Assembly (NCBI GenBank): GCA_002368155.1
Contig: AP018180.1
Location: forward strand, 4,859,007-4,923,006
Direction: 5' to 3'
DNA length: 64,000 bases
Origin: Nostoc carneum NIES-2107
GTDB lineage: Bacteria > Cyanobacteriota > Cyanobacteriia > Cyanobacteriales > Nostocaceae
The position numbers and the translations under genes are program-made. The notes beneath the pieces are model-generated. The model did no database searches, was not told where the DNA came from, and was given only the letters and a program-made list of their open reading frames with translations. Shown in pieces: positions 36,573-45,586 of the stretch. How positions within the stretch are numbered: position 1 is the stretch's first letter; each line of letters opens with the position of its first letter.

Positions 36573-37355
36573 TCATTCTTCTAATTCTTCTAAAACTTTG
36601 ACGGGTAACTGAGCCAAATCTGGCAACTGCAGGCGTTCAATTTCGGCAACTTGCTCTTTAATATTAATGGGTAAGTTGATTGGTTGACGTTCTTCTATCC
36701 AGCAACTGGCTAATGGTAATGTCTGCTCTAATTCATCTAACGGACGAGGAATCACCATAACTGCATTCAATTCCCCGATGCGTTCTGCCTCATACATTCC
36801 TGCTTCTACTGCTACTGCAACATTGGCTACGGAACCACGAATAATGGCTGTACACAAACCTGCACCAATTTTTTCATAGGCTGCCAATTGTACATCAGCT
36901 GATTTCAGCATGGCATCGCAAGCTCCTACCATCGCTGGAAATCCTCGCGTTTCTACCAAACCTACGGCTTGGTTACTCAAACGGCTGTAATTTCCATCCT
37001 CCATAATTTTACTGAGCTTGGAGGTAATGGGTAGCACTATATCTAAATTTGGGTAAGGACGGGGAATAACTAAGCTGGAGACCAATTGACCAAACTGTTC
37101 CGCAGTTTGGACACCAGCTTCTACAGCCAATCGGACATCGGCAATCCCACCTCGGACAATTGCCGTACAATGACCGCCACCAATTTTTTCATAGCCAACT
37201 AAATGAACCCCTGCTGATTTCAGCATCATATCGGCTGTCCCCACGATCGCGGGAAAACTCAGAGTTGATACCATACCCAAAGCAGTATCCTTGAGGCTAT
37301 CTCGACGGCGGGTGTTCTTAATAGTGCTAAGAGCTTTTTGATTAGATGTTTCCAT
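36573..37355 (-). CDS. ccmO: Carboxysome shell protein CcmO (tandem BMC domains)
   Basis: From the ATG at 37355 the protein is 260 aa. A longer GTG-started frame (37376) would add seven residues, but the purine-rich CCGGAGA lies just before the ATG. It has two BMC shell domains in tandem: the first about 25-110 (ALGMVSTLSFPAIVGTADMMLKSAGV, then GYEKIGGGHCTAIVRG), the second about 128-215 (AVGLVETRGFPAMVGACDAMLKSADV, then AYEKIGAGLCTAIIRG). Such double-BMC proteins form pseudohexameric trimers in the beta-carboxysome facets. A basic N-terminal tail and an acidic C-terminal tail lie outside the domains. It is the last ccm gene in the operon, before the LysR gene. Confidence 0.93.
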   Translation of the reverse strand: METSNQKALSTIKNTRRRDSLKDTALGMVSTLSFPAIVGTADMMLKSAGVHLVGYEKIGGGHCTAIVRGGIADVRLAVEAGVQTAEQFGQLVSSLVIPRPYPNLDIVLPITSKLSKIMEDGNYSRLSNQAVGLVETRGFPAMVGACDAMLKSADVQLAAYEKIGAGLCTAIIRGSVANVAVAVEAGMYEAERIGELNAVMVIPRPLDELEQTLPLASCWIEERQPINLPINIKEQVAEIERLQLPDLAQLPVKVLEELEE

Positions 37356-37485
37356 GTGAAGTCTCCGGATACTCACAGAAAGGATAAAGGCTAAAGGCTA
37401 AAGGATGAAAATATATAAACATTAAACTCCTGAATTAGCAGGAATTTCATCCTTCATACTTCAGATGACATCTTACAATTAACAC

Positions 37486-38289
37486 TTATTCAGACTGCTC
37501 GTCAGAGATGGGTTCATTTAGAGATTGTCGGTGGGGAAAGAGTGTAACTAACAGCCTTTGAATACTTCCCGTACCATAAATCTGAGTCCCAAAAGTGTTG
37601 GGTGATTCGGTAGCAGGTTGAGTTGATTGTGACTCTTGGCTGCTTTCTGGTGAGGCTTGTGCGGCTGCTTCTAGCTCAGGACTACCCGATGAGGGGTTTT
37701 CTTCTAAAGCTGGAGATTCATTTGACAAATTAGTCGCAGGCTGAGTTTCAGAACTAGATTGGTGTTGTAATTCCAGGTAAAATCCGCCGGAGAGAGTAGT
37801 AGAGGAGGTAGTTGTTTCCCCATTGCTACCTTGTTCCTTGTTCCTTCGCCTCCCAATCAAAGTTTTTTGTTCTTTCAACCCCTGTGTATTTGTAGAAGCA
37901 TTACTTGCTGATTGTTCTGGTGTGATATCACCAATCCGCCGACTACTGTCTCCCAAAATTGAACCAGGCGGAATCACTTGTCCTGGTGCAACTGAACAGT
38001 TAAACACTGTGGTTGCTGAACCAATACAAGCATTTGTTCCGATTTTACCTTGACCAACCATGAGAAAACCGGCTCCCAAGCTTGCTCCTGCTTCTACTTC
38101 TAGGGTTCCTTCATCAATTTGCAGAATCGACCCCATGCCAATACAGACTCCTGGGCCTATGATGATTTTGCCGTTTACAGCCGCTTGGAGTATCACCCCA
38201 GGTGCAAGTACTGCACTTGGATGAATAGTCACCTCGCCACTAATGTAAGAGTCAAAGTTGTTGCTGAGGCGCAGTGGCGGCACAGACAT
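37486..38289 (-). CDS. ccmN: Carboxysome assembly protein CcmN
   Basis: Start at the ATG at 38289, giving 267 aa. A longer TTG-started frame to 38379 adds 30 residues not expected in CcmN, and GAGG precedes the ATG. The N-terminal half is a left-handed beta-helix of hexapeptide repeats (VTIHPSAVLAPGVILQ, GKIIIGPGVCIG, ATTVFNC). A long Ser/Thr/Glu/Gln-rich linker follows. The protein closes with an amphipathic helix, GSIQRLLVTLFPHR, the encapsulation peptide that binds the CcmK shell. CcmN links the CcmM/Rubisco core to the shell. It lies between ccmM (123 bp upstream) and ccmO (130 bp downstream), all on the same strand. Confidence 0.93.
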   Translation of the reverse strand: MSVPPLRLSNNFDSYISGEVTIHPSAVLAPGVILQAAVNGKIIIGPGVCIGMGSILQIDEGTLEVEAGASLGAGFLMVGQGKIGTNACIGSATTVFNCSVAPGQVIPPGSILGDSSRRIGDITPEQSASNASTNTQGLKEQKTLIGRRRNKEQGSNGETTTSSTTLSGGFYLELQHQSSSETQPATNLSNESPALEENPSSGSPELEAAAQASPESSQESQSTQPATESPNTFGTQIYGTGSIQRLLVTLFPHRQSLNEPISDEQSE

Positions 38290-38412
38290 GGAAATTCTAA
38301 CCTCGGAAGCCGGAAAATTAGGAAATAAAGAAGATATGAGTTTAAAGGATGTAGTCTCCTCAAAAGTGGCTAACCACAAGCTACTTCATCCTTTAGACTT
38401 CATCCTTCCTAG

Positions 38413-40062
38413 CTATGGGCGTTGGATAATTGTCTCCAATACCCGGCGCTTGGCTTTGGGGTCAATACCAATGAGGCGCACATATTCTCCGGCGTATTCA
38501 GCGAGGGCTGCTTCTATAGCTGCGATCGCATCTCTTTCAGAATTGGCTTGAATGGGGCCTGTGCTTGTCCAGGAACCAGTGCGGAAGCGTCTTTGGTCTA
38601 CGTGTTCAATACTAATTTTATACCCAGCACCTAGTAATTGCCGTAGTTGATCGATGACTTCCCCACTCAAACGGGTGCTAGTTGCGGTGGCTGTAGCTGT
38701 GGCTGTAGGCGCACTGCTGGTAAAAGATTTTGTGCTGCTAGAGGGGTTAACCTGACCGTTGGGACGTTGGATAATGCTTTCTAATACCCGACGTTTAGCT
38801 TTGGGGTCAATACCAATTAACCGGACATACTCACCTTGATGGCTGCTGATACAATCTTCTAGAGCCGCAATCACTTCATTGGTGGAGGTAGAGTTAATGG
38901 GACTACAGCTTTGCCAAGAACCAGTCCGGAAGCGGCGCTCATCTACATGTTCTGTACCAATTTTGTAACCACCTGCTAACAGCTGACGGATTTGTTCTAC
39001 TGTTTCTGTGTTTAGTCCGCCACCAGAACCGTTACCGTTACTATTGGCTTTATAGCTACCATTAGAGGAATTATTAGGAGCCTTAAAGGTAGAAGGTGCT
39101 GAAACAGCGCCATCTGGACGTTGGATAATGGTTTCGAGAACACGTCTTCTGCCATTATCGATGCCAAATAATCTCACATACTCACCAGCATGATCTGCCA
39201 AACAAGCTTCTAATGCTGAGATGGCTTCACCAATGGATCTAGCATTGATGGGCTGACAGCTAGTCCAAGAACCTGTACGGAAACGTCTTTGATCCACGTG
39301 TTCCGTACCGATTTTGTATCCTTGCTGTAACAAATAGCGTACTTGCTCTATTGTTTCTGCACTCAAACTACCGCTTGCCACTTCACTACTCCTTTCTAGC
39401 TCTAAAACAGTAATGCTATTACCTGTAGAAGATTTTTTTATTTGATCCCGAATGGGTGTAATACATTTACTATCTGCAACGCACAAATATCCAGCTCGCA
39501 GTGCCTGATTAATGCCCACTACATGATGGGTAAATTCCTGATCCTGCGATTGGACATCTGGTAACCGGTCAGCTTGTTGCTGAGTAGTAATGATTGCTCC
39601 CGAAGGTACATATTTACCAGGGGGAATTTCTACATCTTGAATTAAAGCGTGCATCATCACGATGCAACCTGCACCCACCCTGGCATTAAATACCGTAGAG
39701 CGAAAGCCTATAAAAGAATTATCACCAACATAAGCAGGCCCGTGAATCAGGGCCATATGGGTAATAGAAGCATTTTTACCAATCCATACCGAGTATTCTT
39801 CTTGGTCATCACCAATTACTCGGCCTTGCTCCAACCCATGAATTACTACACCATCTTGAATATTAGTATTTTCACCAATGAAAAAAGGTGTACCTTCATC
39901 CGCTCTAATCGAAGTCCCCGGAGCAACGATTACGTTGGCACCTATTCGCACGTCTCCAATTACCTTGGAAAAAGAATGTACAAATGTGCTTTCATGGATT
40001 GTTGGCTCAGCTAAGTTCCTCGACCACGGGGTTGGGGGTGCCACCGTGCTGCTGACTGCCAT
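38413..40062 (-). CDS. ccmM: Carboxysome scaffold CcmM: gamma-carbonic anhydrase domain plus three Rubisco-small-subunit-like domains
   Basis: The 549-aa long form begins with a gamma-carbonic-anhydrase beta-helix (about 20-190). The zinc ligands His75, His102 and His107 are present, and Cys194 and Cys200 form the pair known to activate the enzyme by disulfide in Thermosynechococcus CcmM. Three SSU-like modules follow (about 235-316, 352-435 and 465-549), each with a GYKI..[13 protein letters not shown] signature. Modules 1 and 2 carry a cysteine pair (Cys269/Cys287 and Cys386/Cys404), and module 3 has none, as in other CcmM. Linkers are Ser/Gly/Asn-rich; the last has a Thr-Ala repeat. The start follows TAGGAGGA. 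An internal start probably gives the short form. Confidence 0.96.
   Translation of the reverse strand: MAVSSTVAPPTPWSRNLAEPTIHESTFVHSFSKVIGDVRIGANVIVAPGTSIRADEGTPFFIGENTNIQDGVVIHGLEQGRVIGDDQEEYSVWIGKNASITHMALIHGPAYVGDNSFIGFRSTVFNARVGAGCIVMMHALIQDVEIPPGKYVPSGAIITTQQQADRLPDVQSQDQEFTHHVVGINQALRAGYLCVADSKCITPIRDQIKKSSTGNSITVLELERSSEVASGSLSAETIEQVRYLLQQGYKIGTEHVDQRRFRTGSWTSCQPINARSIGEAISALEACLADHAGEYVRLFGIDNGRRRVLETIIQRPDGAVSAPSTFKAPNNSSNGSYKANSNGNGSGGGLNTETVEQIRQLLAGGYKIGTEHVDERRFRTGSWQSCSPINSTSTNEVIAALEDCISSHQGEYVRLIGIDPKAKRRVLESIIQRPNGQVNPSSSTKSFTSSAPTATATATATSTRLSGEVIDQLRQLLGAGYKISIEHVDQRRFRTGSWTSTGPIQANSERDAIAAIEAALAEYAGEYVRLIGIDPKAKRRVLETIIQRP
39379..39393 (-). promoter_or_regulatory. Internal Shine-Dalgarno and GTG start for the short CcmM form
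   Basis: On the minus strand AGGAG (39393-39389), seven bases and GTG (39381-39379) occur in frame at Val228, between the carbonic anhydrase domain and the first SSU-like module. Translation from here gives 322 aa, about 35 kDa, with all three modules. Synechococcus makes its short CcmM from an internal GTG in the same place. Confidence 0.75.
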
Positions 40063-40084
40063 TGCGAGATTCCTCCTAAAATTG

Positions 40085-40150
40085 TCAACTGTCAGTTGTC
40101 ATTTGTCAGTTGTCATTTGTCAGTTGTCATTTGTCCTTTGTCCTTTGTCA
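40085..40150. repeat. TGTCAGT/TGTCATT heptamer repeats between ccmL and ccmM
   Basis: Alternating GTCAGTT and GTCATTT units fill most of the 148-bp gap within the ccm operon. They end in TTTGTCC units. Confidence 0.85.
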
Positions 40151-40210
40151 TATTTTTGGGACTAATGAACTGTAACTAATGACCAATGATTCATGACCAA
40201 TGACTAATGA

Positions 40211-40513
40211 CTAACGGTATTGGTCTTTTTTGCTGTAAATGAGACGATCTTCAACATGAATAGTATCAATTATCGCCACCACTGCTGCATCTAACGGACG
40301 ATTTTCGTTTCCAGGAACTTGACGAGCTGCGCTACCACGACTGAAAAGTACCCATTCGTCTACTCCTGCACCAACGATATCTGCTGCTACTTCGTATTTT
40401 TGCAGGAGGTTTCCTTCTTCATCGACTAATTGCAACAACAGTAGTTTCACACCTCGAAGACTTGGTTCTTTTTGCGTGCTAACTACTGTGCCACGGACTT
40501 TAGCAATTTGCAT
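40211..40513 (-). CDS. ccmL: Carboxysome vertex protein CcmL
   Basis: The 100-aa protein of the EutN/CcmL family forms pentamers that cap the corners of the carboxysome. It begins MQIAKVRGTVVSTQKEPSLRG and carries VGAGVDEWVLFSRGSAAR and the late AVVAIIDTIHVE, all family hallmarks. Length is normal. It starts 6 bp after the stop codon of the ccmK gene upstream, so the two are probably translated together. Confidence 0.96.
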   Translation of the reverse strand: MQIAKVRGTVVSTQKEPSLRGVKLLLLQLVDEEGNLLQKYEVAADIVGAGVDEWVLFSRGSAARQVPGNENRPLDAAVVAIIDTIHVEDRLIYSKKDQYR

Positions 40514-40519
40514 TACAAA

Positions 40520-40864
40520 TTATGGTCTTCTGCCGAAAGGACGAATGGCGTTGACATTTTCCCGGAACTGCTCTACATCTTCTGTATAACGAATTGGCAG
40601 GACATACTCTAAGTTTTCGTGAGGACGAGCAATGATATGGGTAGACAGTACTTGTCCACCGTTAACTCGCTTCACAGATTCTACGCCAGCGGCAACAGAG
40701 GCTTGGACTTCGGAAACATCTCCCCGCACGATCACTGTAACGCGACCGCTACCAATTTTTTCGTAGCCTACTAAGGTAACGCGGGCTGCTTTCACCATCG
40801 CATCTGCGGCTTCTACTACTGCGGGAAAGCCCAGCGTTTCTACCATTCCTACTGCAATCGACAT
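40520..40864 (-). CDS. ccmK: Carboxysome shell hexamer protein CcmK, 114 aa
   Basis: This is a single BMC domain (about 3-92) with [33 protein letters not shown] in the expected place and the pore-loop KIGSGRV. It has a longer C-terminal tail ([11 protein letters not shown]) than the copy at 40954-41262. The two proteins are nearly identical over the BMC domain, so they arose by tandem duplication and probably form facets together or as mixed hexamers. Which one corresponds to CcmK1 or CcmK2 is not certain. The next gene is ccmL. Confidence 0.94.
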   Translation of the reverse strand: MSIAVGMVETLGFPAVVEAADAMVKAARVTLVGYEKIGSGRVTVIVRGDVSEVQASVAAGVESVKRVNGGQVLSTHIIARPHENLEYVLPIRYTEDVEQFRENVNAIRPFGRRP

Positions 40865-40953
40865 TAGTTTTAATCCTTAATGACAGTTTTTAACTCTGGA
40901 CAACAAAAGCACTCAAGAAGGCAACCCCGTTAATCTATTTTCTTAATGGGTTT

Positions 40954-41262
40954 TTAAGTGCGGAACTGTTCTACGGCTTCGGTATACCGAATCGGTAATA
41001 CATATTCGAGGTTTTCATGGGGACGGGCAATAATGTGAGTTGATACTACTTCCCCACCATTTACTCTTCTGGCTGCTTCTACCCCAGCTGCAACTGAGGC
41101 TTGCACTTCCGATACGTCTCCCCGCACAATTACTGTGACTCGTGCGCTACCAATTTTTTCATATCCTACTAATGTTACACGGGCGGCCTTCACCATCGCA
41201 TCAGCAGCTTCTACTACTGCGGGGAAGCCCTTGGTCTCAATCATTCCAACTGCAATTGGCAT
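40954..41262 (-). CDS. ccmK: Carboxysome shell hexamer protein CcmK, 102 aa
   Basis: This single BMC domain protein is the first gene of the ccm operon. It differs from its neighbour mainly in the short C-terminus (AVEQFRT), the loop KIGSARV in place of KIGSGRV, and a few conservative changes. Its length matches the major CcmK2-type facet protein. The 89-bp gap to the next ccmK holds no recognisable terminator. The 591-bp region upstream is shared with the divergent ndhF3 gene. Confidence 0.94.
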   Translation of the reverse strand: MPIAVGMIETKGFPAVVEAADAMVKAARVTLVGYEKIGSARVTVIVRGDVSEVQASVAAGVEAARRVNGGEVVSTHIIARPHENLEYVLPIRYTEAVEQFRT

Positions 41263-41853
41263 CGCAGAACTCCTACAAAATTAATCCAATCAGTACTGAG
41301 CTTTGAAATTTTTGACGGGGAAGCTCATCTTGAGCTAAGAAAACACTTCCAAAATAAGCATAGGAAAGCTTGGCGTTCCTGGCAATATAAATCACTATAA
41401 TAGTTTATAATAAAATTGTTTAAGAAAACTTAACAAAAATTAATGCTGCCATTTGGTTAATGAAATTTTACGGATTGCTAGAGCGGCCAATTAAGCTTTA
41501 TAATTTTTTAATTACATTTGTCAAACTTCTATTAATAAAGTTTTTAATTTATTCTCAAGAGAGTTGACAATAACCTATAACCTTTACCAGCACTGCCTTT
41601 CCCAGATTTATCTATTGTCTCCAAGCTAGAGGCTAAAAGGCAGATAAGTTTTACTAATAATACATATAAATTGAAAATGTAAAAGTAAGAATTCCCATCC
41701 TACAAGTTAACTGTAGTTTAGGAATTAAATATTTTTATTCGGTTATATTCACTTTTACTGGCGATCTAATGTCAAGCTAATTAGAGAAAATATATTTAAT
41801 AAAACTGGTTTTAAAACAAGGCATTCCATACTGAGTCGTCAAAGGAAATTTAA
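41263..41853. promoter_or_regulatory. 591-bp divergent control region between ccmK and ndhF3
   Basis: No coding frame is seen. The region is AT-rich with several T/A runs. It must hold the promoters of both the ccm operon and ndhF3-ndhD3-cupA. LysR-type sites are expected here, but I cannot mark a convincing pair of half-sites by eye. Confidence 0.55.
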
Positions 41854-43710
41854 ATGGATCATTTTCTCTACATTACAAGTTGGTTTGTGCCTTTTTATGG
41901 TTTAATAGGTGCTATTTTGACCTTACCCTGGGCCATGGGAATTGTGCGGCGAACAGGGCCAAGACCAGCAGCATACTTCAACTTGTTGACGACCATTGCC
42001 GCATTCATCCATAGCCTGTTGATATTTCAAAACATCTGGGATAAAGAGCCAGAAACTTTACTGATTAACTGGTTCCAAGTTGCAGATTTAGATTTATCCT
42101 TTGCCTTAGACATTTCCCCCGTCAGTGTTGGGGCAACGGTGCTGATTACAGGGTTAAGTTTCTTAGCACAAACTTATGCTCTAGGCTATATGGAAAAAGA
42201 CTGGGCATTGGCGCGGTTTTTTGGGCTGATCGGATTTTTCGAGGCGGCACTAAGTGGTTTAGCGATTAGTGATTCTCTATTTCTCAGCTATGCCTTGTTA
42301 GAAGTGCTGACGCTTTCCACATATTTACTAGTAGGTTTTTGGTATGCACAACCCCTAGTGGTAACAGCAGCGCGGGATGCATTTTGGACAAAAAGGGTCG
42401 GAGACTTGTTACTGCTGATGGCGGTAGTGGCGCTTTCTTACCTAGCAGGAAGTTTGAACTTTTCCGATTTATATGAGTGGGTGCAAACAGCTAGCTTAGA
42501 TCCAGTTACCTCCACTTTGTTAGGATTGGCTTTAATTGCTGGGCCAGCAGGTAAATGCGCTCAATTCCCCCTACATCTGTGGTTAGACGAAGCAATGGAA
42601 GGGCCGAACCCAGCCTCGATTTTGCGGAACTCATTGGTAGTAGCTGGTGGTGCTTATGTGTTATTTAAAATGCAGCCTTTGTTGGCACTGTCTCCAGTGG
42701 CTTTGAATGCCTTGGTAATTATGGGTACGGTGACAGCAATTGGGGCGACGTTAGTATCCTTAGCACAAATTGATATTAAGCGGGCTCTATCGCATTCAAC
42801 TAGTGCATACATGGGCTTGGTATTTTTGGCAATGGGTTTACAGCAAGGGGGTGTAGCCTTGATGTTGCTGTTAACTCATGCGATCGCTAAAGCTTTATTA
42901 TTCATGAGTTCGGGTTCGATTATCTCTACTACCCACACCCAAAACCTTACAGAAATGGGTGGTTTATGGTCAAGGATGCCAGCTACAACCACTGCTTTTG
43001 TTGTCGGTTCGGCGGGGATGGTGACACTACTACCACTAGGAAGCTTTTGGGCAATGCTGGCTTGGGCTGATGGCTTTGTGAATATTAGCCCTTGGGTAAT
43101 TGGTGTATTGGTGATAGTGAATGGCTTAACAGCACTCAATTTAACCAGAGTATTTAGGTATATTTTCTGGGGTACACCACAACAAAAAACCCGCCGTGCG
43201 CCGGAAATAGGTTGGCAAATGGCCTTCCCAATGGTCACACTGACCATCTTTACTCTGTTATTACCCGTAATGCTACAGCAATGGTACTTACTTCCTAGTT
43301 GGGAAAGTATTAACTGGTATGTAGTAGCGATATTACTTTCCTCAACCTTAGTAGGGGTAGCAATCGGCTCGGTAATGTATCTAGACAAAGCATGGTCAAG
43401 GTCAAGAATCCTAGCATGGAGATTTATCCAAGACTTGTTGGGTTACGACTTCTATATCGACCAAGTGTATAAAGTCACTGTAGTCAGTGCCGTAGCCATC
43501 CTATCAAAAATTTCCGCATGGAGCGATCGCTATTTGATCGATGGCTTAGTCAACTTGGTGGGATTTGCTGCCATCCTCAGCGGGCAAGGTTTAAAATACA
43601 GCATTTCTGGACAATCCCAAGGTTATATGCTGACTATACTCTTCGTGGTCAGTGTCTTGGGCTTTTTCATTAGCTGGTCATTAGGACTACTGGATAAGTT
43701 GCCTTTTTAG
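41854..43710 (+). CDS. ndhF3: NDH-1 subunit F3 of the inducible CO2-uptake complex
   Basis: The 618-aa protein is a proton-pumping antiporter-like membrane subunit of NDH-1MS, the thylakoid complex that drives high-affinity CO2 hydration. It has about 15 hydrophobic segments. The typical central block runs GPAGKCAQFPLHLWLDEAMEGPNPASILRNSLVVAGGAYVLFKMQP, with the key Lys and Glu residues. The amphipathic lateral helix of NdhF lies toward the C-terminus. Its place, divergent from ccm and followed by ndhD3 and cupA, makes F3 more likely than F1 or F4. ndhD3 follows after 88 bp. Confidence 0.94.
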   Translation: MDHFLYITSWFVPFYGLIGAILTLPWAMGIVRRTGPRPAAYFNLLTTIAAFIHSLLIFQNIWDKEPETLLINWFQVADLDLSFALDISPVSVGATVLITGLSFLAQTYALGYMEKDWALARFFGLIGFFEAALSGLAISDSLFLSYALLEVLTLSTYLLVGFWYAQPLVVTAARDAFWTKRVGDLLLLMAVVALSYLAGSLNFSDLYEWVQTASLDPVTSTLLGLALIAGPAGKCAQFPLHLWLDEAMEGPNPASILRNSLVVAGGAYVLFKMQPLLALSPVALNALVIMGTVTAIGATLVSLAQIDIKRALSHSTSAYMGLVFLAMGLQQGGVALMLLLTHAIAKALLFMSSGSIISTTHTQNLTEMGGLWSRMPATTTAFVVGSAGMVTLLPLGSFWAMLAWADGFVNISPWVIGVLVIVNGLTALNLTRVFRYIFWGTPQQKTRRAPEIGWQMAFPMVTLTIFTLLLPVMLQQWYLLPSWESINWYVVAILLSSTLVGVAIGSVMYLDKAWSRSRILAWRFIQDLLGYDFYIDQVYKVTVVSAVAILSKISAWSDRYLIDGLVNLVGFAAILSGQGLKYSISGQSQGYMLTILFVVSVLGFFISWSLGLLDKLPF

Positions 43711-43798
43711 TCATTTGTCAATAGGCAATAATCATTTATCGCCGCTGCTTGCTCTTCCTCTCTGCCCTCCTTCCTCATATCCTTAAATAGTTCTGTGT

Positions 43799-45298
43799 AT
43801 GCTGAGTGCGTTGATTTTAGTGCCATTAATTGGTGCTGTTGTAATTAGCTTATGGCCTCCGGGAACAAATGGTAAAAACTCCCGTGGGATAGCTTTGGTA
43901 ATTGCCAGTATCGCCTTTGTCTGGTCGATAATTTTAGCAATTCAATTCAATCCTAGAGAAGTTAGTCAACAGTTTGTAGAATTCTTACCTTGGGTAGATG
44001 CCTTAGGTTTAAATTATGATCTGGGTGTAGATGGCTTATCTCTGCCTTTGCTAGTTTTGAACGGCTTGTTAACTTGCATTGCCATCTACAGCAGTGATGA
44101 ATCTCTGCAACGTCCGAGATTATATTACTCTTTAATACTGCTGCTAAGTGCTGGGGTCACTGGCGCTTTTATCGCCCAGGATTTACTGCTATTTTTCCTG
44201 TTTTACGAAGTTGAACTCATACCCCTATATCTGTTGATTGCAATTTGGGGTGGTGAAAAACGGGGTTATGCAGCTACCAAATTCCTAATTTATACTGCAC
44301 TTTCAGGAATTTTGATTTTAGCCAGCTTCTTAGGTCTAGTTTGGCTGAGTGGTGCAGATAACTTTGCTCTTGGTTCTTTGAATGCCACGACTATACCATT
44401 AGCAACGCAACTTTTGTTACTAGCCGGAATTTTAGTTGGTTTTGGCATTAAGATTCCTCTAGTTCCCTTCCATACATGGTTGCCAGATGCTCACGTAGAA
44501 GCTTCTACACCAATTTCTGTGCTACTGGCTGGGGTATTGTTGAAACTAGGGACTTATGGCTTACTGCGCTTTGGCATGAACTTATTGCCAGAAGCTTGGA
44601 CATATTTAGCTCCCTGGTTAGCGACTTGGGCTGTAGTTAGTGTACTTTATGGTGCATCTTGCGCGATCGCCCAAAAAGACATGAAAAAAATGGTGGCTTA
44701 TAGTTCTATTGGACACATGGGCTATATCCTGTTAGGGGCAGCGGCGGCGACACAGTTAAGTATTTTAGGCACTGTGATGCAGATGATCAGCCACGGCTTG
44801 ATTTCTGCACTGCTGTTTTTGCTGGTAGGGATTGTCTATAAAAAAGCTGGTAGCCGCAACCTCGATGTCATCCGCGGACTACTCAACCCAGAACGGGGTA
44901 TGCCCGTAATTGGTAGCTTAATGGTTTTAGGAGTCATGGCTAGTGCGGGAATACCAGGAATGATCGGGTTTATTTCCGAATTTGTCATCTTCCGGGGTAG
45001 TTTCCCAGCTTATCCCGTGCAGACCTTGTTATGTATGATTGGTACAGGTTTGACTGCCGTGTACTTCTTAATCCTGGTGAATAAAGCCTTTTTTGGACGC
45101 TTATCTGAGCAAGTTGTCAATCTACCAAGGGTATATTGGAGCGATCGCCTACCATCGATAGTATTAGCTGTAGTGATTGTAATTTTTGGTATCCAACCCT
45201 CTTGGTTAGCGCGCTGGACTGAACCAACAATCACAGCAATGGTGAATACACAAAACACCGTAGTCACTGTGGCTTTGGATCATCAAAGCAAAAATTAA
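43799..45298 (+). CDS. ndhD3: NDH-1 subunit D3 of the inducible CO2-uptake complex
   Basis: The 499-aa protein is the second antiporter-like membrane subunit of NDH-1MS. About 14 hydrophobic segments are present. Conserved parts are FYEVELIPLYLLIAIWGG with the membrane Glu, IKIPLVPFHTWLPDAHVEASTPISVLLAGVLLKLGTYG, and KKMVAYSSIGHMGYI. It follows ndhF3 on the same strand and is followed by cupA after 288 bp, a rather long gap that could contain a second promoter. Length and order match the known ndhF3-ndhD3-cupA operon. Confidence 0.95.
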   Translation: MLSALILVPLIGAVVISLWPPGTNGKNSRGIALVIASIAFVWSIILAIQFNPREVSQQFVEFLPWVDALGLNYDLGVDGLSLPLLVLNGLLTCIAIYSSDESLQRPRLYYSLILLLSAGVTGAFIAQDLLLFFLFYEVELIPLYLLIAIWGGEKRGYAATKFLIYTALSGILILASFLGLVWLSGADNFALGSLNATTIPLATQLLLLAGILVGFGIKIPLVPFHTWLPDAHVEASTPISVLLAGVLLKLGTYGLLRFGMNLLPEAWTYLAPWLATWAVVSVLYGASCAIAQKDMKKMVAYSSIGHMGYILLGAAAATQLSILGTVMQMISHGLISALLFLLVGIVYKKAGSRNLDVIRGLLNPERGMPVIGSLMVLGVMASAGIPGMIGFISEFVIFRGSFPAYPVQTLLCMIGTGLTAVYFLILVNKAFFGRLSEQVVNLPRVYWSDRLPSIVLAVVIVIFGIQPSWLARWTEPTITAMVNTQNTVVTVALDHQSKN

Positions 45299-45586
45299 AA
45301 TACTAGATTGGGTTTGTAGTCTTGCATCATCCTGACTACAAACTCAATCATCTAAGTAGAGCGTTGCATTTAAAGATAACTAGTCAGGGCTATCATTTGT
45401 TCTTTGTTTTTTGTAATTAGTAAGTTTTTACAGCCTATTGATGTTGATTTATACCGACTTATTTATTTGATAGGTGATGAATTATTAACAATTGATAAAG
45501 GCAAATAAAAATTACTTAATTTCCCCATTTTAATAAAAAATAAAGCTTGACAAAATCATATTTTAAATTACTAGGAGAAACTGCCA

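Noticed and set aside
41263-41853. Specific NdhR/CcmR binding sites between ccmK and ndhF3
   Set aside because: Sites are expected, but no pair of half-sites stood out clearly enough to mark without a motif search.
45540-45570. Promoter with TTGACA before cupA
   Set aside because: TTGACA is present at 45547, but the nearest AT-rich -10-like box is only about 11 bp away, too close for a normal promoter.
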